DNA from: Bacillota bacterium | GTDB taxonomy: Bacteria; Bacillota; Bacilli; Paenibacillales; Paenibacillaceae | DNA: 7,226 nt | NCBI GenBank assembly: GCA_023418755.1 | Contig: JAEZZE010000318.1 | Span: 1 to 7,226, forward strand | Direction of reading: 5' to 3' | In this document: piece by piece, positions 1 to 5,961 of the stretch | Position numbering within the stretch: the first letter of the stretch is position 1 | Layout: the number at the start of each line of letters is the position of its first letter | The notes under the pieces: generated by a model | Databases searched by the model: none | The model's input: only the letters and a program-made list of their open reading frames with translations | Told to the model about the DNA's origin: nothing | Program-made: the position numbers and the translations under genes

Positions 1-1539
1 GCGGCCAAACAGGAAATCCGCTACACGCTAAAGGGAGGGGAGACGGAGACGTACGAGCCGAGGTTTTCTTTCCAAGGGTTCCGTTACGTTCGGCTGACCG
101 GCTTCCCGGAACCGATCCGTTTGGAGGATTTCACCGGAGTGGTGCTGCATTCCGATATGGCTCCGACGGGAAGCTTCGAATGCTCCGACCCGCTTGTCAA
201 TCAACTGCAGCATAACATCGAATGGGGACTGAAGGGCAATTTCCTCGACGTGCCGACGGACTGCCCGCAGCGCGACGAGCGGCTCGGCTGGACGGGCGAC
301 GCCCAGATGTTCATTCGCACGGCAGCGTTCTTGCGAAACATCGCTCCGTTCTTCACGAAATGGAGCAGGGACCTCGCCGCGGACCAGAGAGAAGACGGCG
401 GCGTTCCGTTCGTCATCCCGAACGTTCTGGACGAGAACTCGCATTCCTCCTCCGCATGGGGAGACGCGGCGGTCATCTGCCCTTGGACGATCTATCTCTG
501 CTACGGGGACAAGAGGATTCTGGAGGAGCAATACGGGAGCATGACGGCCTGGGTCGAATATATTCGCAAGCAGGGAGACGACGAATATTTGTGGAATACG
601 GGCTTCCACTTCGGCGACTGGCTGGGGCTCGATTCCAAGCCGGACACGTATGTCGGCGCGACCGACCGCGATTACATCGCCACGGCTTTCTACGCCTACT
701 CGACTTCGCTGCTGCAGAAGACGGCGGAAGTGCTCGGCAAACGCGAGGACGCGGCGAAATACGCCGACCTGTACGAGAAGATCGTAGCCGCGTTCCACCG
801 GGAATTCGTCAGCCCGAACGGACGGCTGACCGTGCCTACCCAGACGGCGCAAGTGCTCGGGCTCATGTTCGGCATTCTCGACGAGACCGCCGCGAAGCGG
901 GCGGAGAGCAAGCTGCTGGAGCTGCTGGAGGAGAGCAAGTTCCACCTGACGACGGGCTTCGTCGGCACACCTTATCTGAACCACGTGCTGACGGACGCCG
1001 GCCATAACGACGCGGCCTACAAGCTGCTGTTCCAGCAGGACTATCCGTCCTGGCTGTACCAGGTGACGAAGGGCGCGACGACGATCTGGGAGCATTGGGA
1101 CGGCATCAAGGAGGACGGCTCGTTCTGGAGCGCGGACATGAACTCGTTTAACCATTACGCCTACGGGGCGATCGGCGACTGGTTGTACCGCCGCGTGGCC
1201 GGCATCGACTCCGACGAGCAAGCCGCGGGCTACAAAAAGATCCATATCCGTCCTCATCCGGGAGAAGGATTGGACTGGGCGGAGGCCCGCCTGGAGACGA
1301 TGTACGGAGAGATTCGCAGCCGCTGGAAAATCGCGGACGGGGAGATGGAGCTCGAGACGACGATTCCGGCGAATACGACGGCGGAAATCCGGCTCCCGAA
1401 CGCCAAGCCGGAGACGGCGAGAGAGAACGGATTAAAGCTGGAAGAAGCGGCGGGCATCGCATCCGTCCGGGAAGAGGAGGACGGAGTGACGCTGTCGGTC
1501 GGCTCCGGAACCTACCGCTTTACCTGGAAAACGAATTAA
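1..1539 (+). CDS. GH78 alpha-L-rhamnosidase, C-terminal part (5' end outside window)
   Basis: Hydrolyses terminal alpha-L-rhamnose from polysaccharides or glycosides by an inverting mechanism. The frame is open from base 1 (512 codons visible). Family members usually have about 850-1100 residues, so the N-terminal beta-sandwich domains lie upstream. Residue numbers count from the window start. Residues about 19-45 (YEPRFSFQGFRYVRLTG) are the typical end of the concanavalin-like domain. The (alpha/alpha)6 barrel spans about 55-405 and carries the family signature DCPQRDERLGWTGD at 87-100, where E93 matches the general acid. A second motif, TIWEHW at 361-366, has E364 matching the general base. 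The C-terminal beta-sandwich runs from about 410 to the end. No signal peptide can be judged. The stop is TAA at 1537-1539, and the 82-nt hairpin at 1623 is the nearest candidate transcript end. Family assignment is firm; the exact substrate is unknown. Confidence 0.95.
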   Translation, partial: AAKQEIRYTLKGGETETYEPRFSFQGFRYVRLTGFPEPIRLEDFTGVVLHSDMAPTGSFECSDPLVNQLQHNIEWGLKGNFLDVPTDCPQRDERLGWTGDAQMFIRTAAFLRNIAPFFTKWSRDLAADQREDGGVPFVIPNVLDENSHSSSAWGDAAVICPWTIYLCYGDKRILEEQYGSMTAWVEYIRKQGDDEYLWNTGFHFGDWLGLDSKPDTYVGATDRDYIATAFYAYSTSLLQKTAEVLGKREDAAKYADLYEKIVAAFHREFVSPNGRLTVPTQTAQVLGLMFGILDETAAKRAESKLLELLEESKFHLTTGFVGTPYLNHVLTDAGHNDAAYKLLFQQDYPSWLYQVTKGATTIWEHWDGIKEDGSFWSADMNSFNHYAYGAIGDWLYRRVAGIDSDEQAAGYKKIHIRPHPGEGLDWAEARLETMYGEIRSRWKIADGEMELETTIPANTTAEIRLPNAKPETARENGLKLEEAAGIASVREEEDGVTLSVGSGTYRFTWKTN

Positions 1540-1622
1540 TGTACGTGATCAAAAAGTTCGGTTTCCGGCACCGAGGCCGGTCGATCGCCTGACGGTGAAC
1601 TGCTCGCCCTAATAGAGACGTT

Positions 1623-1708
1623 AGACATGTATCTTCTACGCTTGCCGCGACGCGGAAATCCCGTGTTCGGGATGGACCCGCGGCAAGGGGGGAGATGCAT
1701 GTCTTTTT
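1623..1708 (+). terminator. Long nested hairpin followed by T-run; terminator or structured RNA
   Basis: Three stacked stems are seen. The outer stem is 12 bp (1623-1634 with 1693-1704, one G-U wobble). The middle stem is a perfect 9 bp, CTTGCCGCG with CGCGGCAAG (1641-1649 with 1679-1687). The apical stem is a perfect 6 bp, ATCCCG with CGGGAT, around a TGTT loop (1658-1673). Short internal loops separate them. Five T's (1704-1708) follow the base of the stem, which suits intrinsic termination of the rhamnosidase transcript 84 nt after its stop. The length is more than a plain terminator needs, so a repeated palindromic element or a structured RNA is also possible. Confidence 0.55.
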
Positions 1709-1790
1709 CGTGTTCCGAGGGCGCTGTCCAACGTCCGGGGCCCTCCGGAGAAGCCGCCAAGATCGCACTGCAATGTATAAAATCGTCTCC

Positions 1791-1819
1791 TTGCCTGCCG
1801 GATCGGGCGGGCGTATGAT
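1791..1819 (+). promoter_or_regulatory. Candidate sigma-A promoter with dyad in spacer
   Basis: TTGCCT (1791-1796, 4 of 6 to the -35 consensus) and TATGAT (1814-1819, 5 of 6 to the -10 consensus) are separated by exactly 17 bp. The spacer and the -35 contain a 7-bp inverted repeat, GCCTGCC with GGCGGGC (1793-1799 with 1806-1812, one mismatch that is a G-U pair in RNA). A repressor could sit there. If it is active, the leader to the response-regulator start would be about 220 nt. This is inference from sequence match alone. Confidence 0.4.
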
Positions 1820-1867
1820 TAAAACACTTACGATCGGAGCTTTCGCGCAAGGCGGGGGAATGCAGCC

Positions 1868-1910
1868 TTCGCCTCGTCCTGCGCTCTTCGCCGACCGGGG
1901 CGGAGGCGAA
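1868..1910. repeat. 8-bp perfect inverted repeat
   Basis: TTCGCCTC at 1868-1875 is the exact reverse complement of GAGGCGAA at 1903-1910, with a 27-nt interior. No T-run follows on either strand, so it does not look like a terminator. It would fold within the leader if transcription starts near 1826. Confidence 0.4.
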
Positions 1911-1945
1911 CAGGCGGGTGAGGAGCCGGGACAATCGCCAACGGA

Positions 1946-1979
1946 GTTTAGGATTGCCCTGTAAAGTTTGCGATTGCCC
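1946..1979 (+). promoter_or_regulatory. Direct-repeat operator candidate, 20-bp period
   Basis: GTTTAGGATTGCCC (1946-1959) and GTTTGCGATTGCCC (1966-1979) match at 12 of 14 positions with a 20-bp offset, about two helical turns. They end a few bases before the expected -35 of the weak promoter at 1983-2011. AraC-family regulators typically bind direct repeats about two turns apart next to the -35, and the gene just downstream encodes such a regulator. Autoregulation is therefore a reasonable inference. An inverted half, CAATCGC (1932-1938), also pairs with GCGATTG (1970-1976). Confidence 0.5.
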
Positions 1980-1982
1980 CCG

Positions 1983-2011
1983 TGCAAGCTTAAACGGCGT
2001 TCGGTTATGAT
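1983..2011 (+). promoter_or_regulatory. Candidate activator-dependent promoter of the two-component operon
   Basis: The -10 hexamer TATGAT (2006-2011) matches consensus at 5 of 6 positions. The hexamer 17 bp upstream (TGCAAG, 1983-1988) is a poor -35, as expected for a promoter that needs an activator bound at the adjacent direct repeats. A start near 2018 would give a leader of about 30 nt containing the Shine-Dalgarno sequence at 2036-2040. Confidence 0.4.
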
Positions 2012-2049
2012 GGGAGAGAACGACACTCGCTGGCGGGAGGGTGAACGAT

Positions 2050-3687
2050 GTGTTGCGGGCGCTGATCGTTGACGACGAATTCGAGATCAGGGAAGGATTG
2101 CGCAAGCGCATTCCTTGGCACGACTACGGAGTAGAAGAAATTTACGCTTCGGACGACGGGGATTCGGCGCTGGAGCTCGCTCTTAGCTTGAGGCCGGATC
2201 TGATCGTGACCGATATCAAGATGAGCCGAATGTCGGGGCTGGAATTTCTGGATTCGCTCGGCCGTACCGCGGATCACTGTTGGAAAGCCGTCGTCATCAG
2301 CGGATACGACGACTTCGAGCTGGTCAAGCAGGCGATGAAGCTTGGAGCGATAGACTATATTCTCAAACCGATCAATACGGACGAGTTGGGACGCATCGTA
2401 GGCAAGGCGGCCGAGCTTATCGCGCGCGACAAGCGGGAGCGGCACAATCAATCGCAGCTGCTCAGTCAGATGCAGCTGGCCGAGCCGAAGCTGAGAGAGG
2501 AACTTCTGAAGGAGATTATCGAGCGCGAATACGATCCTTACCGCGAATCGAGAATTTTGCATCGGCTGCAAACCTTGAAGCTGGAGTGGATGACGCAGCA
2601 GCCGCTTCTGCTCATGATCGTCGAGGCCGACGATCTCAAGGCGATCGAGAATCGCCGGACGTTCGTCAACGAGAAGGAGCTGGTGCTGTTCGGGATCGCC
2701 AACGTCGTCAACCATACGATCGCGGAGGAGTTTTCCCATCCTTATGCCGTGTTCAGCGATTCCGCGTCCCGCTGCGTCGCCGTTTTTTCCTGCAGGCAGC
2801 CCAGTCAAGGCCATACGGTGCGGTCGCTCGCGCAAACCTGCCTGAGAAGGATCAACCAATATGTAAAAGTTCAGGCCAGCATAGGCGTCAATCCGGCTCC
2901 CAAGGAGCTGGCCCACGTTCACGATTTGTTCCTGGAGGCGGGCGAGCTGCTGGAGATGAAGGCCGTTTACGGCGGTAACCGGATATTCGCCGAGCACGGC
3001 TGCGATTTCGGAGTGGACCGGGTGGAGCTGTCCCTTGCGGAAACCGGCGAGGTGATCGATCTCGTTAGGTACGGTTCGGACGAAGACATCGCCGCTTCGC
3101 TCGGCGGTTTCGTCGATATGGTCCAAAGCTGGGGGGTCTACCAGCTCAAGGATATCCAGCAGCATATTTTCAAATGGCTGATGGAATTGTTCAGAAAAGC
3201 GGCCGCGGCCGGTTGGTCGGAGCGGGGCTGGGAGAGAAACCCGATCTTCATCTGGGAGTATCTGGAGCAGTTCGATCATCTGGAATCGCTGCAGGGAGCC
3301 GTTCAGCAGTATTTGCTGGACATGGCCGCGGATTTTCGCCGCCAGGCGGCTTCTCCCAGCCAGATCGTCCTACAGGCCGAGAAAATCATAAGCAGGCGGT
3401 ACTCGGACAATCTGAGCCTGCAGGTGGTGGCCGACGAGGTGCACGTCACGCCGGTCTGGCTAAGCAAGCTGTTCAAGAAGGAAAAGAAGATGACGTTCCT
3501 CGAATATTTGACCGAAGTGAGAGTGCAGCAAGCGAAGGAGATGCTGGGGGACGTCAAATTCAAAATCTATCAAATTTCGTACGAAGTAGGCTACAAGGAC
3601 CCGGTTCACTTCACGAAGCTGTTCAAAAAGCACGTCGGCTGCACGCCGAAGGAATTCCGCAGGCAGAGGGGAATCGCCGATGATTAA
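2050..3687 (+). CDS. YesN-type response regulator, AraC-family output domain
   Basis: Cytoplasmic transcription regulator, phosphorylated by the kinase encoded next. The start chosen is GTG 2050, because GGAGG (2036-2040) lies 9 nt upstream and the protein then begins with the family-typical LRALIVDDE. The in-frame GTG at 2041 touches the Shine-Dalgarno and is less likely. Of 545 residues, 2-120 are the receiver: acidic D8 and D9, phosphoacceptor D55 in VTDIKM, S84 and K106. Residues about 185-315 resemble the degenerate GGDEF-like middle domain of Paenibacillus YesN proteins (ASIGV near 278, ending YGGNRIF at 313). Residues about 437-540 are the AraC DNA-binding domain with two helix-turn-helix units (about 458-476 and 505-535, ending TPKEFRR). 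The stop overlaps the kinase start by 8 bp, indicating translational coupling. Such pairs usually control sugar-transport or hydrolase genes. The exact target is not proven. Confidence 0.93.
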   Translation: MLRALIVDDEFEIREGLRKRIPWHDYGVEEIYASDDGDSALELALSLRPDLIVTDIKMSRMSGLEFLDSLGRTADHCWKAVVISGYDDFELVKQAMKLGAIDYILKPINTDELGRIVGKAAELIARDKRERHNQSQLLSQMQLAEPKLREELLKEIIEREYDPYRESRILHRLQTLKLEWMTQQPLLLMIVEADDLKAIENRRTFVNEKELVLFGIANVVNHTIAEEFSHPYAVFSDSASRCVAVFSCRQPSQGHTVRSLAQTCLRRINQYVKVQASIGVNPAPKELAHVHDLFLEAGELLEMKAVYGGNRIFAEHGCDFGVDRVELSLAETGEVIDLVRYGSDEDIAASLGGFVDMVQSWGVYQLKDIQQHIFKWLMELFRKAAAAGWSERGWERNPIFIWEYLEQFDHLESLQGAVQQYLLDMAADFRRQAASPSQIVLQAEKIISRRYSDNLSLQVVADEVHVTPVWLSKLFKKEKKMTFLEYLTEVRVQQAKEMLGDVKFKIYQISYEVGYKDPVHFTKLFKKHVGCTPKEFRRQRGIADD

Positions 3688-5488
3688 GGCTTCCTTGAAG
3701 CTGGCCTCATCCTTTCGCAACAAAATGATACTGATCTTTTTCGCGATCACGATCGTTCCTTTTATCGTTTTCGCTTATTACGCGTACATGAAATCGATCG
3801 AAGGCATCCAGAACGCGAACGCCACGTTCTCCATGAGTTATCTTCAGCAGGCGAAGGCGAACTTCGAGACGTATCTCACGCAGGTCAACGACCGGATCAA
3901 CGACTTGATCGGCAACAAGTCGCTGCAGGCCTGGCTGGAGGAGGAGCCCCGAAGCCAGGAGGAGGAAGAGGCGTTCGCGGTCGACATGCTGGCGCTCGTC
4001 TATCAGCACATGCCTCAGATCGACGCGCTGAGAGTGCGGGTGTACCCGATGAACCCGTCCCTCTACCCCAACTATATGAACACGATGGGGGTATCCCTGC
4101 AGGTCGAACGGGAAGCCTGGTTTCAAGCGTCGAGCGAGAGCGTCGTGCCGACATGGCATCTGACCATGCCGGAGCAGGGACTGTACGGCAGGCCCCTGCT
4201 CACTTACGTGAAGAGATTTACCGGGCTCAACGACCGCAAACCGAGAGGACTGGTCGCCACCGATTTGGCCGAGGACCATCTGCGGCGTTTTTTCTCTCCG
4301 TCCAAGCGCATGGAAGGGCAGAAATTTCTGATCGTCGGCCATGACGGCACCGTTCTGTTCGATTCCAACGAGAATGAATGGACGGGCCGGCCCGTCCCTT
4401 CCAAACGGTTCATGGAAATCAGCGAAAAAGCCTCCGAAGGCGCGGAGACGCTGCATATGGACGGGGAAGAGAAGCTGATTACGTACGCGAAGATGAACGG
4501 CGAGCCGTGGACGGTCGTCAGCCTGACGCCCCTGCATGCCATGACGCATCCGATCAAAACGATGAACAAGCTGCTGATCGTTTTTCTGGCGATCTACATG
4601 ATCTGCTCGGTCGGCGTCGTCATCTATATTACGATGAATTTCACGCAGCCGGTCGTCAAGCTGGTCCGGCTGATGCGCAAGCTGGAAAAAGGCGAATTCG
4701 ACTACAAGGGGCCGACCTCCTCCCGAGAGGACGAAATCGGCTGGCTCTACCGGGGCTTCGAAAGCATGACGCGGAAGATCGAAGCCCTGATCGATCAGAC
4801 GACCCTTTCGGAGAGAAAGAAGAAGGAGCTGGAGCTCCAGGTTTTGAGCCACCAGATCAATCCCCATTTTCTGTACAATACGTTGGAATCGATTCGCTGG
4901 AAGGCGGAAAATCACGGACGAAGCGACATCGGGGAAATGGTATCGGCGCTCGGCAACCTGCTGCGGCTTAGCCTGAACCAGGGCAAGGATATTACGACGG
5001 TCGGCCGGGAGGTCGATCAGGTGAAGGCTTACGTCCAGATCGAGCAGGCGCGCATGGGAATGCCGCTGAGAGTGCTGTATTTCTTCGACGAGGACATGCT
5101 CTGGCTTCCGTTCACGAGACTGCTGCTGCAGCCTCTCGTGGAGAACGCGATCCACCACAGCATTCGCGACAACTTCGAGAAGGGTAAGGTTATTCTATCG
5201 GGTTACGTCGAGGAGCGCGATATCGTGATCGAGATTATCGACAACGGCCGGGGAATTCCGGAGTCGGTGCTTCGGCAGTTGGACTCCGAAGAGACGGACG
5301 GCAAGGAAGGCCGCCGCCAGGGAGTCGGGCTGCGCAACGTCAACGAGAGGCTCAAGCTTTATTTCGGCAACGGCTACAAGCTATCGATCGAGACCGGTCC
5401 GGGCATGGGGACGAAAATCACGCTTCGCCATCCCATTCTGGAGAACGACGTACCGGAAGAGGCCGGAGGCATTCAGAACGCGAACTAA
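3680..5488 (+). CDS. YesM-type membrane sensor histidine kinase
   Basis: Membrane sensor that autophosphorylates and passes phosphate to the regulator encoded just upstream. It has 602 residues, the usual length. The start ATG 3680 overlaps the regulator gene by 8 bp and has GAGGGG about 8 nt upstream. Transmembrane helix 1 is at about 16-37. An extracellular sensing region follows at about 38-297, probably Cache-like; its ligand cannot be read. Helix 2 is at about 298-318. A HAMP linker (about 320-372) follows, with TQPVVKLVRLM and the DEIGWL segment. The His_kinase domain has HQINPHFLYNTL, with H396 as likely phosphoacceptor. The ATPase has an N-box LVENAIHH (E488, N489), DNGRG at 521-525 and GVGLRN at 548-553. 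All catalytic motifs look intact. A strong terminator follows 20 nt after the stop, so the two genes form a bicistronic operon. Confidence 0.94.
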   Translation: MIKASLKLASSFRNKMILIFFAITIVPFIVFAYYAYMKSIEGIQNANATFSMSYLQQAKANFETYLTQVNDRINDLIGNKSLQAWLEEEPRSQEEEEAFAVDMLALVYQHMPQIDALRVRVYPMNPSLYPNYMNTMGVSLQVEREAWFQASSESVVPTWHLTMPEQGLYGRPLLTYVKRFTGLNDRKPRGLVATDLAEDHLRRFFSPSKRMEGQKFLIVGHDGTVLFDSNENEWTGRPVPSKRFMEISEKASEGAETLHMDGEEKLITYAKMNGEPWTVVSLTPLHAMTHPIKTMNKLLIVFLAIYMICSVGVVIYITMNFTQPVVKLVRLMRKLEKGEFDYKGPTSSREDEIGWLYRGFESMTRKIEALIDQTTLSERKKKELELQVLSHQINPHFLYNTLESIRWKAENHGRSDIGEMVSALGNLLRLSLNQGKDITTVGREVDQVKAYVQIEQARMGMPLRVLYFFDEDMLWLPFTRLLLQPLVENAIHHSIRDNFEKGKVILSGYVEERDIVIEIIDNGRGIPESVLRQLDSEETDGKEGRRQGVGLRNVNERLKLYFGNGYKLSIETGPGMGTKITLRHPILENDVPEEAGGIQNAN

Positions 5489-5508
5489 GCGGAGAGACCA
5501 TGCGGAGA

Positions 5509-5545
5509 GGCGGCAGGCGCAACGGCAGCCTGTCGTCTTTTTTTT
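5509..5545 (+). terminator. Intrinsic terminator of the two-component operon
   Basis: GGCGGCAGGC (5509-5518) pairs with GCCTGTCGTC (5528-5537) in a 10-bp stem with two G-U pairs. Inside it, GC/GC can close an AACG tetraloop. Eight T's (5538-5545) follow directly. It lies 20 nt after the kinase stop and separates the operon from the downstream hydrolase gene. Confidence 0.9.
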
Positions 5546-5559
5546 CAGAAAGCCTCCAA

Positions 5560-5676
5560 ATTGGCCCGAGATGTTCTAAGAAACCTGCTATCGCCTCGCC
5601 AAACGCCCACATTTCGTCCGAGATGCCTGACAAAACCTGCTATCTGCCCCCGTCTGCCCTCCTCTAAAGGGCCAAT
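5560..5676. repeat. 117-bp element with 8-bp inverted ends and two internal direct repeats
   Basis: ATTGGCCC (5560-5567) is the exact reverse complement of GGGCCAAT (5669-5676). Inside lie two 27-bp copies 52 bp apart (5566-5592 and 5618-5644). Each copy starts with CCGAGATG and, after seven mostly different bases, ends with AAACCTGCTATC, giving 21 of 27 identical. The ordered architecture suggests a non-autonomous repeat element or a structured transcript. I recall CCTGCTAT-type motifs as recurrent between Paenibacillus genes, but that memory is weak. Confidence 0.55.
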
Positions 5677-5714
5677 AATCGAAAACGAGATAGAAATCCC
5701 TATACAAATGTTAA

Positions 5715-5756
5715 GATTGCCTTATTTTGGAGAATCCCCGTCGGGATTACGCTAAA
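5715..5756 (+). promoter_or_regulatory. Possible regulated promoter of the secreted hydrolase
   Basis: GATTGCC (5715-5721) repeats the core of the two half sites in front of the response-regulator gene and shares the TT at the same upstream offset. Downstream are weak -35-like TTGGAG (5727-5732) and -10-like GCTAAA (5751-5756), 18 bp apart, and a 6-bp dyad AATCCC/GGGATT around CGTC (5733-5748). Alternative hexamers are TCGAAA (5679-5684) and TATACA (5701-5706), 16 bp apart. No hexamer is strong, so the true promoter is uncertain. Confidence 0.3.
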
Positions 5757-5777
5757 GTCAGATCGCGAAGTAATTTA

Positions 5778-5791
5778 TGTAAGCACTTACA
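5778..5791 (+). promoter_or_regulatory. cre-like operator (CcpA or other LacI-family regulator)
   Basis: TGTAAGCACTTACA has 6-bp inverted arms (TGTAAG/CTTACA) around a central CA. It matches the Bacillota cre consensus TGWAARCGYTWNCW at every position except the central G. It lies about 170 bp before the hydrolase start and probably downstream of its promoter, a position typical of repression by glucose or other preferred sugars. A different LacI-family regulator could also bind it. Confidence 0.6.
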
Positions 5792-5811
5792 AGGCGATCG
5801 GAGAGGAGGGT

Positions 5812-5892
5812 GGACGCGCATTCACACAGAAGGGGGCCGGATGCGTAATCACACAGAAGGAGACCGGACGCGCATTCGCACAAAAGGAGGTG
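5812..5892 (+). repeat. Three tandem 27-bp repeats with Shine-Dalgarno-like cores
   Basis: The units are 5812-5838, 5839-5865 and 5866-5892, contiguous. Units 2 and 3 each match unit 1 at 22 of 27 positions. Each begins GGA(C/T)GCG and contains a purine run near its end: AGAAGGGGG, AGAAGGAGA or AAAAGGAGG. The unit length is a multiple of three, so any frame through it stays open as 9-residue repeats. It lies in the leader of the secreted hydrolase, 70 bp before its start. Confidence 0.8.
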
Positions 5893-5961
5893 TGGTCAAG
5901 GAATTACAGCTGCAGGGAAGTGGCCAAACGACCTATCAATAGGATGAGGAGGGATTTAAGG

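Larger units (their letters stand above)
1540..2049. other. Gene-free region between the rhamnosidase and the response regulator
   Basis: About 500 bp with no credible gene. The open frames here (for example 1627-1818 and 1695-1964 on +, 1520-2026 and 1536-2111 on -) have no recognisable domain. They run through hairpins and promoter-like sequence. The content that can be supported is a long nested hairpin (1623-1704), a promoter-like site (1791-1819), an 8-bp inverted repeat (1868-1875 with 1903-1910), a pair of direct repeats (1946-1979) and a second -10-like hexamer (2006-2011). Confidence 0.7.
5546..5961. other. Gene-free regulatory region upstream of the secreted hydrolase
   Basis: About 415 bp without a credible protein gene. 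It contains a 117-bp element with inverted ends (5560-5676), an AT-richer promoter-like zone (about 5677-5780), a dyad at 5733-5748, a cre-like operator (5778-5791), three tandem 27-bp repeats (5812-5892) and the Shine-Dalgarno of the next gene. The open frames at 5561-5755 and 5727-5942 simply read through these repeats. Confidence 0.7.

Noticed and set aside
28..1257. Long antisense open frame opposite the rhamnosidase
   Set aside because: Arg/Val/Leu-rich translation with no domain, lying wholly opposite a gene with intact catalytic motifs; a product of G+C-rich codon use.
2048..2065. ATG at 2048 as the response-regulator start
   Set aside because: It is out of frame and reaches a stop after five codons; GTG 2050 gives the family-typical N-terminus.
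1520..2111. Small open frames on both strands in the 1540-2040 intergenic region
   Set aside because: No domain and no good ribosome-binding site noted; they run through hairpins, direct repeats and promoter-like sequence.
2005..3279. Long antisense open frame opposite the response regulator
   Set aside because: No recognisable domain, and the sense strand encodes a complete receiver-AraC protein.
3707..5158. 483-codon antisense open frame opposite the kinase
   Set aside because: Low-complexity Arg/His/Leu/Gln composition and no domain; the kinase on the sense strand is complete.
5812..5892. CRISPR array
   Set aside because: The 27-bp units are contiguous with no spacers, and no cas gene is present.
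5727..5942. 71-codon frame starting at TTG 5727
   Set aside because: It has a poor start and reads through the cre-like site and tandem repeats. Only the shorter 5841-5942 leader peptide remains a weak possibility.
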